From NCBI GenBank assembly GCA_017988045.1, contig JAGNSM010000003.1:1-41507 (forward strand): a stretch of DNA of 41,507 bases, read 5' to 3'. The translations under genes were made by a program, and so were the position numbers. The DNA comes from Fusobacteriaceae bacterium (GTDB lineage: Bacteria > Fusobacteriota > Fusobacteriia > Fusobacteriales > Fusobacteriaceae). Shown one piece after another: positions 18,691 through 27,732 of this stretch (position 1 is its first letter; the number at the start of each line of letters is the position of its first letter). The notes beneath the pieces were generated by a model that did not search any database, was not told the DNA's origin, and saw only the letters and a list, made by a program, of their open reading frames with translations.

Positions 18691-19409
18691 GGGGACTAAA
18701 AGAAAATCTTAAAGCATTAAAACAAGAATTTACAGGAGCAGATATTTATAATGGAGAAGTAAAATTCCCTAAATATTATGGACATGAAGTTGAGTTTGTA
18801 ATAAAATCATCGATATATACTAAAGAATTTTCTATGAAGTCTGATGTTCATAAAAAAGAATTTGGAATAGAAACTAAAATTTATGGAATTAGCAAGGAGA
18901 ATATTATTCCAGAGGTAAAGAGTTTTACTTTTGGGATGGATACGAATGTTAGAAATTATAACTTTGAAAAACCAGTAATAGAAACTCAAAATAAAAACTT
19001 AGAAAAATTTATTACTGTAACAAAAGCAAAACAGATAGAGTTAAGTAGGAAATCAAAGATAAAAAATATAGAGATAGATAAATTTAAAATTAAGACTTAT
19101 GAAGGAACTGATAAAATAAGACAAATCCCTGTTATAATAGAAGGTAGGAGATTTGTCTCAAATAAAGAATTGATAGACTTGGCAATTAGAATAAAAACAG
19201 AAAATAGAAGCTTGGATTTTACAAAGTATAATTTCAAAGCTGTATTTGAAAATTTGTTAGTTGATTTAATTGATGACTATCAATATGTAGATGATAGTGT
19301 AGAATTAAAAATTTATTACAAGAAATATAGTAGAAAAGAAAGCTCTAGAAAACAACTAGTGATACTTACAGAGAAGAATAGTTTGAATACCGAAAAAATA
19401 TTTATTTGA
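18672..19409 (+). CDS. Hypothetical protein, overlapped with the upstream gene
   Basis: The 245-residue soluble, Lys/Glu-rich protein is of unknown family. It is mostly predicted beta/alpha mixed with many short charged strands (KIYGISKENIIPEVKSFTFG). The ATG lies inside the upstream gene, with GAGGAGG some 13 nt before it, a long spacing. It ends right at the -35 element of the tpiA promoter. No function can be assigned. Confidence 0.7.
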   Translation: MQRRFIGGLKENLKALKQEFTGADIYNGEVKFPKYYGHEVEFVIKSSIYTKEFSMKSDVHKKEFGIETKIYGISKENIIPEVKSFTFGMDTNVRNYNFEKPVIETQNKNLEKFITVTKAKQIELSRKSKIKNIEIDKFKIKTYEGTDKIRQIPVIIEGRRFVSNKELIDLAIRIKTENRSLDFTKYNFKAVFENLLVDLIDDYQYVDDSVELKIYYKKYSRKESSRKQLVILTEKNSLNTEKIFI

Positions 19410-19434
19410 AAAAAGATAGCGCATATGATAGAAT
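19406..19434 (+). promoter_or_regulatory. Sigma70-type promoter of tpiA-gpmI-secG
   Basis: TTGAAA at 19406-19411 and TAGAAT at 19429-19434 have exactly 17 bp between them. Transcription should start near 19441, giving a ~27-nt leader before the AGGAGG site of tpiA. The -35 box overlaps the end of the upstream gene. Confidence 0.75.
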
Positions 19435-19467
19435 GTGAAAGTATTATAATTACATATAGGAGGCATA

Positions 19468-20223
19468 ATGAGAAAAAAAATAGTAGCAGGAAACTGGAAA
19501 ATGAATAAAACTAATGCGGAAGCAGTAGAAACTTTAACAAAATTAGCGGCAAATGTAGCTTCTTTTGAAGGAGTAGAAGTGGTTATAGGAGCTCCATTTA
19601 CAGCTTTATCAGATGCTGTAAAAGCAACAGAAGGAACTAAAGTAGCTATAGCTGCACAAAACTGTAATCCAAAAGATTCTGGAGCATATACTGGAGAAAT
19701 TTCACCTGTAATGTTAAAAGCTATTGGAGTAAAATATGTTATCCTTGGGCATTCTGAAAGAAGAGAATACTATGGAGAAACTAATGAGTTTGTTAATGAA
19801 AAAGTAAAAGCTTGTTTAGCACATGGGTTAACTCCAATTTTATGTGTAGGAGAAAAATTAGAAGATAGAGAAGCTGGAAATACTGAAGCTGTGGTAGAAG
19901 ATCATACAAGAGGTGGATTTGCAGGATTAACTAAAGAAGAAGCTGCAAAAGTAGTAGTAGCTTACGAACCAGTATGGGCAATTGGAACTGGAAAAACAGC
20001 AACACCTGATCAAGCTCAAGAAGTTCACGCTTTCATAAGAAATTTATTAACTTCAATGTATGATGCAGAAACAGCAGCAGAAATTACAGTTCAATATGGA
20101 GGGTCAATGAATGCAGCTAATGCAGCTGAATTAATGGCTAAAACTGATATTGATGGTGGATTAGTTGGTGGAGCGTCTATGGATGCAGACACATTTACAA
20201 TTGTTGTAAAAGGTGCATTATAA
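19468..20223 (+). CDS. tpiA: Triosephosphate isomerase
   Basis: The 251-residue glycolytic enzyme interconverts dihydroxyacetone phosphate and glyceraldehyde 3-phosphate. The catalytic Lys11 is in GNWKMNK, His95 is in ILGHSERREYYGE, and Glu167 is in AYEPVWAIGTGK, the family signature. The phosphate-binding QYGGSMNAANA and GLVGGASM loops are present. The start has AGGAGG. It is first in an operon with gpmI and secG, as often in low-GC bacteria. Confidence 0.98.
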   Translation: MRKKIVAGNWKMNKTNAEAVETLTKLAANVASFEGVEVVIGAPFTALSDAVKATEGTKVAIAAQNCNPKDSGAYTGEISPVMLKAIGVKYVILGHSERREYYGETNEFVNEKVKACLAHGLTPILCVGEKLEDREAGNTEAVVEDHTRGGFAGLTKEEAAKVVVAYEPVWAIGTGKTATPDQAQEVHAFIRNLLTSMYDAETAAEITVQYGGSMNAANAAELMAKTDIDGGLVGGASMDADTFTIVVKGAL

Positions 20224-20234
20224 TTAAATCTTTA

Positions 20235-20262
20235 AGCTCAGACAAGCTCTGAGCTAAATTTT
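20235..20262 (+). terminator. Weak hairpin between tpiA and gpmI
   Basis: AGCTCAG (20235-20241) pairs with CTGAGCT (20249-20255) around a 7-nt loop. It is followed by AAATTTTATA instead of a pure T-run. It could be an attenuator or a processing/stability hairpin; gpmI has no obvious promoter of its own. Confidence 0.5.
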
Positions 20263-20284
20263 ATATATAAGAAGAGGTGAAATA

Positions 20285-21829
20285 ATGGCAAAAAAACCAG
20301 TAATGTTAATGGTTTTAGATGGTTGGGGTATTAATAATAACCAAAACGAAGTTAACGCAATAAGGGAAGCGAATCCACAAAATTTTGCTAAATATGAGAA
20401 AGAATTTCCAAATACAGTGATAAATGCGGCAGGAGAGGCTGTTGGATTACCCGATGGGCAAATGGGTAACTCAGAAGTTGGACATTTAAATCTAGGTGCT
20501 GGAAGAGTTATTTATCAACCACTTGTAAAAATATCAAAAGATATTAGAGATGGAGAAATTTTAAATAATAAAGTATTAAGAGAAACTATGGAAAATGCGA
20601 AAGCTAATGGGAAAGCACTTCATTTAGCTGGGTTATTATCTGATGGAGGAGTACATTCTCACATAGATCATTTAATAGGTTTAATTGATATGGCAGCAAA
20701 ATTAGGGCTTGAAAAAGTTTATATTCATGCAATAACTGATGGAAGAGATACAGCTCCTAAATCAGCTTTAATTTTCTTAGAAACTTTAGAAAAAGCTATT
20801 GCTACTATTGGAGTAGGAAAAGTGGCTACTATTTCTGGAAGATATACAGCAATGGATAGAGATAATAACTGGGATAGAACAGAAAAAGCATTTAGAGCAA
20901 TAGTATTTGGAGAAGGAGATAAGCAATTATCTGCTAAAAAAGCTATTGAAATATCATATGCAGAAGATGTAGTAGATGAGTTTATAAAACCTACAGTTAT
21001 ATCAGATGCAGCTGGAAATCCTATTGGAAAAATTCATGAAGGAGATTCATTCATATTCTTTAACTATAGACCAGATAGAGCTAGACAACTGGCAAAAGTT
21101 ATGGTTGACCCTGATTTTGATGGTTTTGCAAGAGGGCAATATCCTAAAACAGATTTCGTATGTATGAGACAATATGATTCGAAATTAAATGCAAAAGTAG
21201 CTTATGAAGATGATGAAATAACAAATACATTTGGAGAAGTAGTTTCTAAAGCTGGGTTAACTCAATTAAGAACTGCTGAAACTGAAAAATATGCTCACGT
21301 AACATTCTTCTTTAACGGAGGAAAAGAAGCACAATTCCCTGGAGAAGATAGAATATTAGTTCCATCTCCAAAAGTAGCAACTTATGATTTACAACCTGAA
21401 ATGAGCGCTTATGAGCTGACAGATAAAGTGTTGGAAGCTTTAAGCAATGACCTTTATGATGTAGTTGTAATGAACTATGCTAACCCAGATATGGTTGGAC
21501 ATACTGGTGTGGTAGAAGCTGCTAAAAAAGCTGTAGCTGTAGTAGATGAATGCTTCGGTAAAATAGCTGAAAAAATATTAGAAAAAGATGGAGTACTTTT
21601 GGTAACTGCAGATCATGGAAATGTAGATTTAATGGTAGATCCAGTAACAGGAGTTCCATTTACACAACATACAACTAATCAAGTTCCTTTATTATTTATA
21701 TCTAATAGATACAAAGATGCAAAACTTGCATCTGATGGGAAATTAGCAGATTTAGCACCAACTATGCTAGAAGTATTGGGAATTGAAAAGCCTCATAATA
21801 TGAATGGGGTATCTCTATTAAAAAAATAG
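20285..21829 (+). CDS. gpmI: 2,3-bisphosphoglycerate-independent phosphoglycerate mutase
   Basis: The 514-residue Mn-dependent enzyme of lower glycolysis belongs to the alkaline phosphatase fold. The N-terminal metal site is VLDGWGI and the phospho-serine is Ser63 in GQMGNSEVGH. The substrate segment AITDGRDTAPKSA, the FFNYRPDRARQL block and the C-terminal metal site VTADHGNVDLM are all intact. Length is standard. The ribosome site is AGAGGTG. Confidence 0.98.
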   Translation: MAKKPVMLMVLDGWGINNNQNEVNAIREANPQNFAKYEKEFPNTVINAAGEAVGLPDGQMGNSEVGHLNLGAGRVIYQPLVKISKDIRDGEILNNKVLRETMENAKANGKALHLAGLLSDGGVHSHIDHLIGLIDMAAKLGLEKVYIHAITDGRDTAPKSALIFLETLEKAIATIGVGKVATISGRYTAMDRDNNWDRTEKAFRAIVFGEGDKQLSAKKAIEISYAEDVVDEFIKPTVISDAAGNPIGKIHEGDSFIFFNYRPDRARQLAKVMVDPDFDGFARGQYPKTDFVCMRQYDSKLNAKVAYEDDEITNTFGEVVSKAGLTQLRTAETEKYAHVTFFFNGGKEAQFPGEDRILVPSPKVATYDLQPEMSAYELTDKVLEALSNDLYDVVVMNYANPDMVGHTGVVEAAKKAVAVVDECFGKIAEKILEKDGVLLVTADHGNVDLMVDPVTGVPFTQHTTNQVPLLFISNRYKDAKLASDGKLADLAPTMLEVLGIEKPHNMNGVSLLKK

Positions 21830-21838
21830 GAGGACACA

Positions 21839-22057
21839 ATGGTATTAGCACTTAGAGTATTATTTTACTTAGTGTCAGTTACATTTATTGTAATTGTACT
21901 TATCCAACCAGATAGAAGCCACGGAATGTCAGGTTCTGGTGGAGGAGCTAATTCTTTATTTGGAGTTGCTCAAGATGGTGGACCTTTAGCAAAAATTACT
22001 ATGTATCTTGGAGTAGCATTTTTAGTTATAGCTTTACTTCAATATGTGATGCAATAA
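21839..22057 (+). CDS. secG: Preprotein translocase subunit SecG
   Basis: The 72-residue protein has two membrane helices (about 3-20 and 50-70) flanking a Gly/Ser-rich loop (SGSGGGANSLFGV), the standard SecG pattern. It stabilises SecYEG during protein export. It sits 10 nt after gpmI with an AGGAGG site and is followed by a terminator. Confidence 0.93.
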   Translation: MVLALRVLFYLVSVTFIVIVLIQPDRSHGMSGSGGGANSLFGVAQDGGPLAKITMYLGVAFLVIALLQYVMQ

Positions 22058-22068
22058 TTAATTGTTAG

Positions 22069-22099
22069 AAAAGGTATGCAACCTTGCATACCTTTTTTT
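22069..22099 (+). terminator. Rho-independent terminator after secG
   Basis: GGTATGCA (22073-22080) and TGCATACC (22085-22092) form an 8-bp stem with an ACCT loop. The stem is extended by A-T pairs and followed by seven T residues. Confidence 0.93.
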
Positions 22100-22122
22100 C
22101 TAATTTAAGAATTGTTTTATAC

Positions 22123-22151
22123 TTGAGTTAGAGTTTTTGTTATGATATAAT
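22123..22151 (+). promoter_or_regulatory. Sigma70-type promoter of rarA
   Basis: TTGAGT at 22123-22128 and a perfect TATAAT at 22146-22151 are separated by 17 bp. The expected start is only a few bases before the AGGAGG of rarA, so the leader is very short. It follows the secG terminator directly. Confidence 0.8.
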
Positions 22152-22163
22152 TTTAGGAGGATT

Positions 22164-23396
22164 ATGGAGACACTATTTTCAGATGGGAGTAAAAGACCCC
22201 TACCTTATAGATTAAAACCAGAAAAGTTAGATGACTTTATTGGACAAAAAAAAATAATAGGAGAAAATAGTATACTTGGAAAACTATTAAGAAGAGGAAA
22301 GCTTGTTTCTTCGATTTTTCATGGTAGTCCTGGTACAGGAAAAACTTCTTTAGCAATGGTTATATCAAAGATGTTAGATTATTATTTTATTTCTTTAAAT
22401 GCTACAAATTGTGGGGTTCAAGAAATTAAAAATGAAGCAAATAAAGCTGAGGAAAATTTGAGGTTATATAGTAGAAAAACTATACTTTTTCTTGATGAAA
22501 TTCATAGATTTAACAAAAGTCAACAGGATATTCTTTTAGAATATGTAGAAAAAGGAAGTTTTATCTTAATTGGAGCAACAACAGAAAATCCAATATATAC
22601 TCTTAATAATGCTCTTATATCTAGAGTGATGCTTTTTAAATTTGAAAAGTTATCAGATAGCGAAATAAGAGAACTTATAGAGAAAGCCCTGAAAAAAGTA
22701 GAAATAAATTTGGAAGATGAGATAATAGAATATATAGGAGAGTTGTCCTTTGGAGATGGAAGAACAGCGATTAATTATATTGAACTTATCCAAGAGATTG
22801 GTGAAGATGCAAATATTGATGAATTGAAAGAACTTTTAGGACACAGAAAAAGTTATTATAATAAAAAAGAAGATAAATACAATGTGATTTCAGCATTTAT
22901 TAAAAGTATAAGAGGAAGTGACCCAGATGCTGCGGTGTATTGGCTTGCAAGAATGATTGCTGGAGGAGAAGACCCAAGGTATATTGCGAGGCGTTTAATG
23001 GTACATGCTGCGGAAGATATTGGAATGGCTAATCCTGAAGCATTAACTATAGCTACAAATGCAATGTTAGCAGCAGAAAGAATAGGAATGCCAGAAATAA
23101 GAATAATTTTATCGGAAGCTACAATATATCTAGCGATATCGAGCAAATCAAATAGTTCTTATAATGCAGTAGGAAAGGCTTTGGAAGATATAAATAATGG
23201 ACTAATAGAAGAGGTTCCAAATCATCTTAAAGATGAATTTAAAGAGCAATATGTTTATCCTCATAATTATGAAGGTAGTTTTGTAAAACAGAAGTATTTT
23301 GGTGGCGATAGAGTATACTATAAACCTAGAAACAATAGAAACGAAAATCTGATTAAAGAAAAACTAGAAAAACTTTGGGGGAGAGATTATGAATAA
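22164..23396 (+). CDS. rarA: Replication-associated recombination protein RarA (MgsA), AAA+ ATPase
   Basis: This 410-residue clamp-loader-like ATPase acts at stalled replication forks. Walker A is GSPGTGKTS at 54-62, and Walker B with sensor is LDEIHRFNKSQQD followed by IGATTENP. The C-terminal tetramerisation part has SIRGSDPDAAVYWLARMIAGGEDPRYIARR, typical of RarA. The gene overlaps the following RodZ-like gene by 8 nt. Confidence 0.96.
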   Translation: METLFSDGSKRPLPYRLKPEKLDDFIGQKKIIGENSILGKLLRRGKLVSSIFHGSPGTGKTSLAMVISKMLDYYFISLNATNCGVQEIKNEANKAEENLRLYSRKTILFLDEIHRFNKSQQDILLEYVEKGSFILIGATTENPIYTLNNALISRVMLFKFEKLSDSEIRELIEKALKKVEINLEDEIIEYIGELSFGDGRTAINYIELIQEIGEDANIDELKELLGHRKSYYNKKEDKYNVISAFIKSIRGSDPDAAVYWLARMIAGGEDPRYIARRLMVHAAEDIGMANPEALTIATNAMLAAERIGMPEIRIILSEATIYLAISSKSNSSYNAVGKALEDINNGLIEEVPNHLKDEFKEQYVYPHNYEGSFVKQKYFGGDRVYYKPRNNRNENLIKEKLEKLWGRDYE

Positions 23397-24150
23397 GATT
23401 CTCGGAGATGTACTAAAAAATGCAAGAGAAGATAAAGGCTTAAGTTTAGATGAAGTAGCATTGGAAACTAAAATTCAGAAAAGATATTTGGAAGATTTGG
23501 AAAAAGAAGATTTTGAAGATATGCCTGGGAAAGTATATGAAAGAGGATTTTTAAGAACGTATGCTGAAACATTGGGCTTAGATGTAAAGGAAGTGTTAGA
23601 ACTTCATGATGAAATAAGAGGCGAAAAAAAGGTAGAAGAATTAGTTGAAGAGGAACATCACGAAGAAAAACAAAAAAAAAGTAAATTAAGAATATTTTTA
23701 GGAATTATAATTATTGTATTTGTTGCATTTGGAGTAGTAAAAATCTTGGAAATAATTGATAAAAAATCAAATAAAGTGGAAGCAGTAGCTATAGTTGAAG
23801 AAGAAAAAGTTCAAGAACCTACTGAGCAAAAACAAGAAACTATGGCAGCAGATATTTCGCAAGATGAGATAGAAGTGGTGGATACAAGTACATCTTCAAC
23901 AATAGAAATTAAGATTACCAAAAGGGTAGAAGTAAAGTTAATAGGTAAAACATGGGTACAAATTTTTGTTAATGGGAAAAAGGAAAAAGAAGGGGAATTT
24001 GGAGCCAACGAAGTGATAAATTATGAAGGTGGAGATACTGACCAAATTTTCGTTAAAATAGGAAACATTAAAAATGCAGATATTTTCTTTAATGGACAAC
24101 AAGAAGATGAAAGTATCGCTTATAAAAATGTATGGAAGAAAACTTTTTAG
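23389..24150 (+). CDS. rodZ: RodZ-like membrane protein with N-terminal helix-turn-helix
   Basis: The 253-residue protein has an N-terminal HTH_25 domain (LKNAREDKGLSLDEVALETKI, then RYLEDLEKEDFEDMPGKVYERGFLRTYAE). An acidic/His linker, one membrane helix (about 102-123), a Glu/Gln-rich spacer and a C-terminal beta domain (DUF4115-like) follow. RodZ couples MreB filaments to cell shape. No mreB is near, so the symbol is by architecture. It starts inside rarA and precedes hisS by 15 nt. Confidence 0.8.
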   Translation: MNKILGDVLKNAREDKGLSLDEVALETKIQKRYLEDLEKEDFEDMPGKVYERGFLRTYAETLGLDVKEVLELHDEIRGEKKVEELVEEEHHEEKQKKSKLRIFLGIIIIVFVAFGVVKILEIIDKKSNKVEAVAIVEEEKVQEPTEQKQETMAADISQDEIEVVDTSTSSTIEIKITKRVEVKLIGKTWVQIFVNGKKEKEGEFGANEVINYEGGDTDQIFVKIGNIKNADIFFNGQQEDESIAYKNVWKKTF

Positions 24151-24165
24151 TTGAAAGGATAAAAG

Positions 24166-25407
24166 ATGAATATAAAAGCAGTTAGAGGAACAAAAGATAT
24201 ACTAGGGCTTGATTCTGCAAAATATGATTTTGTAGTAAAAATAGCAGGAGAATATTTTGAGAAATACGGATTTAATAGAATAATAACACCGATTTTTGAA
24301 GAAACAGACCTTTTTAAAAGAGGAATAGGAGAGGGAACAGATGTAGTTTCCAAAGAGATGTATACTTTTGAAGATAGAGGTGGTAGAAGCTGTACGCTAA
24401 GACCAGAAGGAACAGCAGCAGTAGTTAGAGCATATTTGGAGCATAAAATATTTGCTACAGAAGATGTGACGAGATGGTATTATCATGGGTCAATGTTTAG
24501 ATACGAAAGACCTCAAACAGGAAGATATAGAGAGTTTAATCAAATTGGGGTAGAAGTACTTGGGAAAAAAGACCCTGTGCTAGATGCAGAAATTATTTCT
24601 ATGGCATATGAATTTTTAGGGAAATTAGGAATAGAAGAATTAGAGGTACAAATAAACTCTATTGGCGGAAAAGAATCAAGAACAAAATATAGAGAAGCGC
24701 TAATAAATTATTTAACACCTAAAAAAGATAATTTATGTAGTGATTGTCAAAATAGATATGAAAATAATCCTCTAAGAGTATTGGATTGTAAAGTTGAAAA
24801 ATGCAAAGAAGAGGTTAAAGGAGCACCTATTTTAACTGATTATTTGAATGAAGAAGAGTTGAAACATTTTAATACAGTAAAAGAATATCTTGATATTTTT
24901 GGAGTTAAATATGTTGAAAACAGTAATCTTGTAAGAGGTTTAGACTACTACAGTAATACGGTTTTTGAAATAGTAACAAATAAACTTGGGTCACAAGGGA
25001 CTGTTTTGGCGGGGGGACGTTACGATACTTTAGTTGAGCAAATGGGTGGAAAAGAAACTCCTGCATTTGGATTTGCAATGGGTGTAGAAAGAATTATGCT
25101 GTTATTAGGAGATAAAGCCCTTGATGATAAAGAAAAATTTGTTATAGTATGGCTTGGAGCTGAAACTAAAACAGAAGCGTTCAAAGTAGCTCAAAATTTA
25201 AGAAATAATGGACTACAAGTAGTTCTTGAATATGAAGAAAAATCAATGAAGGCTCAAATGAAAAGAGCAGATAAGGTAGGAGCTACAAAAGTTCTTATTT
25301 TGGGAGAAGATGAAGTAAAAGAAGGTAAAATTGTGTTAAAAGATTTTGCAACTGGAACTCAAGAAAAATATGATATTAATGAAATATTAAATATATTGAA
25401 AAAATAA
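24166..25407 (+). CDS. hisS: Histidyl-tRNA synthetase
   Basis: The 413-residue class II synthetase shows the N-terminal AVRGTKDIL start. Motif 2 is [21 protein letters not shown] and the histidine-specific block is [27 protein letters not shown] is motif 3. A C-terminal anticodon-binding domain follows ([18 protein letters not shown]). Length matches the family. It is followed by the structured hisS-aspS spacer. Confidence 0.98.
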   Translation: MNIKAVRGTKDILGLDSAKYDFVVKIAGEYFEKYGFNRIITPIFEETDLFKRGIGEGTDVVSKEMYTFEDRGGRSCTLRPEGTAAVVRAYLEHKIFATEDVTRWYYHGSMFRYERPQTGRYREFNQIGVEVLGKKDPVLDAEIISMAYEFLGKLGIEELEVQINSIGGKESRTKYREALINYLTPKKDNLCSDCQNRYENNPLRVLDCKVEKCKEEVKGAPILTDYLNEEELKHFNTVKEYLDIFGVKYVENSNLVRGLDYYSNTVFEIVTNKLGSQGTVLAGGRYDTLVEQMGGKETPAFGFAMGVERIMLLLGDKALDDKEKFVIVWLGAETKTEAFKVAQNLRNNGLQVVLEYEEKSMKAQMKRADKVGATKVLILGEDEVKEGKIVLKDFATGTQEKYDINEILNILKK

Positions 25408-25561
25408 TTCACGGATTACATGTATGTCCTCGTCGATATGGTGTTGGACGCAAATAAAATCAATGCAAAATTTGATTTGGTGTCCAGCAATCGTTACTGG
25501 CGGGTTTGGGCAGAGCCCAATAAATTCTATTAAAATACTAATTGATTTTTGGAGGAATATA
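25408..25561 (+). other. Structured, GC-richer spacer between hisS and aspS (possible leader RNA)
   Basis: The spacer is 154 nt with no supported gene. A 46-nt hairpin spans 25443-25488: outer GTTGGAC/GTCCAGC (7 pairs, one G-U) and inner AAATCAA/TTGATTT (7 pairs). A second hairpin at 25506-25520 is TTGGGC-AGA-GCCCAA. CCAG at 25484-25487 could instead pair with CTGG at 25497-25500, breaking the first stem. Base composition is clearly more GC-rich than the flanks. It matches no riboswitch I can name and lacks the T-box consensus. It may be an aspS leader or the remnant of a mobile or repeat element. Confidence 0.5.
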
Positions 25562-27340
25562 ATGCATTATAGATCGCATAATCTAGGGGAACTTAGAGAA
25601 AGTAATATTGGAGAAGAAGTAAAGTTAAGCGGATGGGTTGACAACAGAAGAGACCTTGGAGGGCTTATATTTGTTGATTTAAGAGATAGATATGGGAAAA
25701 CTCAAATAGTTTTTAATCCTGAAAAAGTAAGCGCAGAACTTGTAGAACTTGCTAGTTCATTAAAGTTTGAATATGTAATTACAGTAACTGGAGTAGTAAC
25801 AGAAAGATATAGTAAAAATCCTAATATTCCAACAGGAAATATAGAAATATTTGCAGATTCATTAGAAATTATTAATAAATCAGCAGTACTTCCTTTTGAA
25901 ATATCAGATGAGGTTAATTTGAGCGAAAATATGAGATTAACTTACAGATACCTTGATATTAGAAGACCGAGAATGTTAAATAATATAATTAAAAGAAATA
26001 AAATGCTATTTGCAATGAGAGAATTTTTGAATAACAAAGAATTCTTAGATATAGATACTCCAATATTAACAAAATCAACACCTGAAGGTGCTAGAGATTT
26101 TTTAGTTCCATCAAGAACGAATGAAGGTAAATTCTTTGCATTACCTCAATCTCCACAGTTATTCAAACAAATTTTGATGATTGGTGGAGTAGAAAAATAC
26201 TATCAAGTTGCTAAATGCTTTAGAGATGAAGATCTTAGAGCCGATAGACAATTAGAATTTACTCAACTTGATATTGAGATGTCTTTCATAACTGAAAATG
26301 AGTTTATGGACACGATGGAAGCACTAGCTAAAAAAGTTACAAAGGATGTTACAGGAACAGAAATAGCTTATGATTTTGATAAGATTACTTATCAATTTGC
26401 TATGGATAAATATGGTTCTGATAAGCCAGATACTAGATTTGGAATGATGATAGAAGATTTATCTGAATTAGCTAGAAATTGTGAGTTTAAAGCATTTAAA
26501 GATACGGTAGAAGCTGGAGGATATTTAAGAGGTATAAAAGCTGAAGGTGTAGCTGAAAAATTCTCTAGAAAAGTAATAGATGAATTAACAGAGTTTGCTA
26601 AAATATACGGTGCTAAAGGACTAGCATATATGAAGGTAGAAGGTGGAGAAATTAAATCTCCAATAGCAAAATTCCTTACTGCTGAAGAAATAAATGAAAT
26701 AGTTGCTAAATTTGATGCAAAAGATGGAGATATCTTATTTTTCGTAGCAGATAAAGCAAAAGTTGTTTATGATACGTTAGGAGCATTAAGAAATAAATTA
26801 GGTAAAGAACTAAAATTATATGATGAAAATGAATTTAAATTCTTATGGGTTGTAGACTTCCCGTTATTAGAATGGTCTGAAGAAGAGAATAGATATAAAG
26901 CTCAACATCACCCATTTACTGCAATAAAAACAGAAGATATAGATTTATTAGAAACTGCTCCTGAAAAAGTAAGAACAGTTTCTTATGATATGGTTCTGAA
27001 TGGATATGAAATTGGTGGAGGAAGTCTTAGAATTCATCAAGAGACAGTTCAAGAGAAAATATTTGCATTATTAGGAATGTCACAAGAGGAAGCTAGAGAG
27101 AAATTTGGATTCTTCCTAGAAGCATTTAAATATGGTGCACCACCTCATGGAGGAATGGCTTATGGTGTAGACAGATTCCTTATGGTACTTCTTGGAGAAG
27201 GGTCAATAAGAGATGTAATTCCTTTCCCTAAGACAAATAAAGGGCAATGTCTAATGACAGAAGCGCCTAGTTATGTAGAAGAATCTCAATTAGAAGAGTT
27301 AAGATTGAAATCGACTGCTGAGAAAAAATCTAACCAATAA
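25562..27340 (+). CDS. aspS: Aspartyl-tRNA synthetase
   Basis: This is a 592-residue bacterial-type AspRS with an N-terminal OB-fold ([21 protein letters not shown]), a class II core and the bacterial GAD insertion. Motif 2 includes [16 protein letters not shown], followed by GGGSLRIH and motif 3 [16 protein letters not shown]. The frame is open 46 codons further up, but that stretch is the structured spacer and has no ribosome site. GGAGG 7 nt before ATG 25562 fixes the start. The RRDLGG sequence, with Leu where non-discriminating enzymes often have His, suggests a tRNA-Asp-specific enzyme (inference). Confidence 0.97.
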   Translation: MHYRSHNLGELRESNIGEEVKLSGWVDNRRDLGGLIFVDLRDRYGKTQIVFNPEKVSAELVELASSLKFEYVITVTGVVTERYSKNPNIPTGNIEIFADSLEIINKSAVLPFEISDEVNLSENMRLTYRYLDIRRPRMLNNIIKRNKMLFAMREFLNNKEFLDIDTPILTKSTPEGARDFLVPSRTNEGKFFALPQSPQLFKQILMIGGVEKYYQVAKCFRDEDLRADRQLEFTQLDIEMSFITENEFMDTMEALAKKVTKDVTGTEIAYDFDKITYQFAMDKYGSDKPDTRFGMMIEDLSELARNCEFKAFKDTVEAGGYLRGIKAEGVAEKFSRKVIDELTEFAKIYGAKGLAYMKVEGGEIKSPIAKFLTAEEINEIVAKFDAKDGDILFFVADKAKVVYDTLGALRNKLGKELKLYDENEFKFLWVVDFPLLEWSEEENRYKAQHHPFTAIKTEDIDLLETAPEKVRTVSYDMVLNGYEIGGGSLRIHQETVQEKIFALLGMSQEEAREKFGFFLEAFKYGAPPHGGMAYGVDRFLMVLLGEGSIRDVIPFPKTNKGQCLMTEAPSYVEESQLEELRLKSTAEKKSNQ

Positions 27341-27355
27341 AAAATTAGTTTTTTA
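27338..27355 (+). terminator. A/T-only hairpin over the aspS stop codon
   Basis: TAAAAAA-TTAG-TTTTTTA forms a 7-bp stem that includes the TAA stop. It has no GC pairs, so it would be a weak terminator at best. Confidence 0.35.
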
Positions 27356-27410
27356 TCTGTTGAAATAACAAAGTCCCAAGGCTTTAAAGGGTTTTGAGAT
27401 AAAATAAAGG

Positions 27411-27439
27411 TTGATTTTTTGTAGATTATCCTATATAAC
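27411..27439 (+). promoter_or_regulatory. Sigma70-type promoter for the structured RNA
   Basis: TTGATT at 27411-27416 and TATAAC at 27434-27439 have a 17-bp spacer. Predicted initiation near 27446 falls about six bases before the 5' strand of the RNA's closing helix. That is what an independent RNA gene would look like. Confidence 0.7.
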
Positions 27440-27445
27440 ATATAT

Positions 27446-27641
27446 ATAAGTCCCGAGACTGAGGCTCTAATACAATATAATTCTGGCCTAACAATTTTTA
27501 AATTGGGGCTGGCACTTTATAGGGCAATTCAGTACGTTACGATATGCGTCCGCATATACGAACCCTGTATGTCATATAAAACTGGCTACCACGTAGTTTT
27601 GGTTTACGGACCAGAGACTATATGAGAACCCAGTCTGGGGC
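27446..27641 (+). ncRNA. Structured non-coding RNA, possibly raiA-type (alternative: 6S RNA)
   Basis: About 195 nt without a supported reading frame, more GC-rich than its surroundings. The ends pair: CCC-G-AGACTG (27452-27461) with CAGTCT-G-GGG (27631-27640). Inside is a second helix, TCTGGCC (27482-27488) with GG-A-CCAGA (27608-27615). Next comes a hairpin arm, TATAGGG (27518-27524) with CCCTGTA (27563-27569), capped by ATATGCG/CGCATAT (27542-27557). A further hairpin is AAAACT/AGTTTT (27578-27600). This branched fold with unpaired conserved-looking blocks fits a raiA-type RNA better than the rod of 6S RNA; the assignment is from memory and unverified. No raiA gene is in the window. It lies between aspS and argS. 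Confidence 0.7.
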
Positions 27642-27665
27642 AACTAATTCAAATTAAGAATTAGT

Positions 27666-27694
27666 AGTTAGGAATTACTTTGTAATTCTTAGTT
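27666..27694 (+). repeat. Hairpin downstream of the structured RNA
   Basis: AGTTAGGAATTAC (27666-27678) pairs with GTAATTCTTAGTT (27682-27694) around TTT, allowing three G-U pairs. It lies in TTAG/AATT-rich DNA resembling the segment after rnhB (41300-41330). It may help form the 3' end of the RNA. Confidence 0.6.
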
Positions 27695-27732
27695 AGTGAT
27701 AATTAATTATTAAAATTAAGATAAAAAAATTT

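Noticed and set aside
25424-25561. 46-codon upstream extension of aspS
   Set aside because: The extension runs through the hairpin-rich spacer and has no ribosome site. ATG 25562 has GGAGG and gives the normal AspRS N-terminus and length.
25408-25561. T-box riboswitch before aspS
   Set aside because: The conserved T-box sequence (TGGNACCGCG type) and the antiterminator/terminator pair are not present.
27446-27641. RNase P RNA, tmRNA or SRP RNA
   Set aside because: None of their hallmark sequences (GAGGAAAGTCC core, tag reading frame, GGAAGGAAGC-type loop) is found in the segment.
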